Part shown: positions 5,635 to 5,680 of the stretch, piece after piece
Layout: each line of letters starts with the position of its first letter
Numbering within the stretch: the first letter of the stretch is position 1
Assembly (NCBI GenBank): GCA_011087745.1
Contig: JAALLB010000126.1
Coordinates: 1-5,680, forward strand
Length of the DNA: 5,680 nt
DNA from: Hyphomicrobiales bacterium
GTDB lineage: Bacteria; Pseudomonadota; Alphaproteobacteria; Rhizobiales; Rhizobiaceae
Direction: 5' to 3'
Program-made: the position numbers and the translations under genes
The notes under the pieces: model-generated
What the model saw: only the letters and a program-made list of their open reading frames with translations
Database searches by the model: none
What the model was told of the DNA's origin: nothing

Positions 5635-5680
5635 CAATCGCGCTTCAGAATCCTTGGATGAGGGTTTTGAGGAAGTCATT

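Larger units (their letters stand above)
5463..5680 (-). promoter_or_regulatory. Leader and promoter region upstream of acpXL
   Basis: This 218-base AT-rich stretch contains no gene I can support and must hold the main promoter of the cluster. A tentative sigma70-type pair on the minus strand is TTGTGT (5549-5554), a 17-base spacer and CATAAG (5526-5531); both hexamers are poor matches to consensus. TATAAA at 5515-5520 is an alternative -10 box without a good -35. The region also holds the inverted repeat at 5549-5570 and four ATAAAAG motifs, listed separately. At the right edge the minus strand reads NDFLKTLIQGF then TGA (stop at 5645-5647), which could be the tail of an upstream gene but is too short to call. 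Confidence 0.4.

Noticed and set aside
5645..5680. Possible C-terminal tail (NDFLKTLIQGF, TGA) of an upstream minus-strand gene
   Set aside because: Eleven residues reaching the window edge cannot be told from chance. A competing frame of about 50 codons also starts at 5679. Flanking sequence is needed.
1..5680. Mobile elements, CRISPR arrays, tRNA or rRNA genes, and a wholly new system
   Set aside because: No repeated spacers, transposase motifs, terminal repeats or RNA gene signatures are visible. All coding content fits the known acpXL-lpxXL type of locus.

Overview
The window is a compact, single-strand gene cluster from an alphaproteobacterium, most likely of the order Hyphomicrobiales (Rhizobiales). 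All six genes lie on the minus strand, so transcription runs from right to left. In that order they are acpXL (dedicated acyl carrier protein), a FabZ-type dehydratase, two beta-ketoacyl-ACP-synthase-fold proteins, a medium-chain dehydrogenase/reductase, and an LpxL/HtrB-family acyltransferase (lpxXL). This gene content and order match, from memory, the acpXL-lpxXL locus of rhizobia and Brucella. That locus makes very-long-chain (omega-1)-hydroxy fatty acids, typically 27-hydroxyoctacosanoate, and attaches them to lipid A. The base composition looks to be in the mid-40s percent G+C, low for the group. This may indicate a marine or otherwise AT-shifted lineage, but I cannot name a genus.

Layout. 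Positions 5463-5680 hold the leader/promoter region of acpXL, with an inverted repeat and four copies of an ATAAAAG motif. acpXL (5187-5462, GTG start) is followed by a strong intrinsic terminator hairpin and a second hairpin (5119-5158). Then come fabZXL (4636-5091), a KAS homologue lacking every canonical catalytic residue (3395-4582), an intact KAS (2108-3385) whose ribosome-binding site overlaps the preceding stop codon, a TTG-started MDR oxidoreductase (1037-2068), and lpxXL (62-1027). Intergenic gaps downstream of fabZXL are 9-53 bases, as expected of an operon. Only 61 bases lie beyond lpxXL, and I see no terminator there.

How the genes work together (family knowledge plus inference). 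AcpXL carries the growing acyl chain on a phosphopantetheine arm. The KAS pair extends a normal-length acyl chain by C2 units, FabZ dehydrates the beta-hydroxy intermediate, and the MDR protein is a plausible enoyl reductase. LpxXL transfers the finished chain from AcpXL to a hydroxyl of a lipid A acyl group at the inner membrane. A ketoreductase and the (omega-1) hydroxylase are not in this window and must come from elsewhere.

The most interesting points are: the active/inactive KAS pairing, which resembles the ketosynthase/chain-length-factor pair of type II polyketide synthases; the MDR enzyme that keeps its structural zinc cysteines but not its catalytic zinc ligands; and the terminator placed directly behind the carrier protein gene. 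The locus itself is of a known type. I see no mobile element, CRISPR array, tRNA or rRNA.
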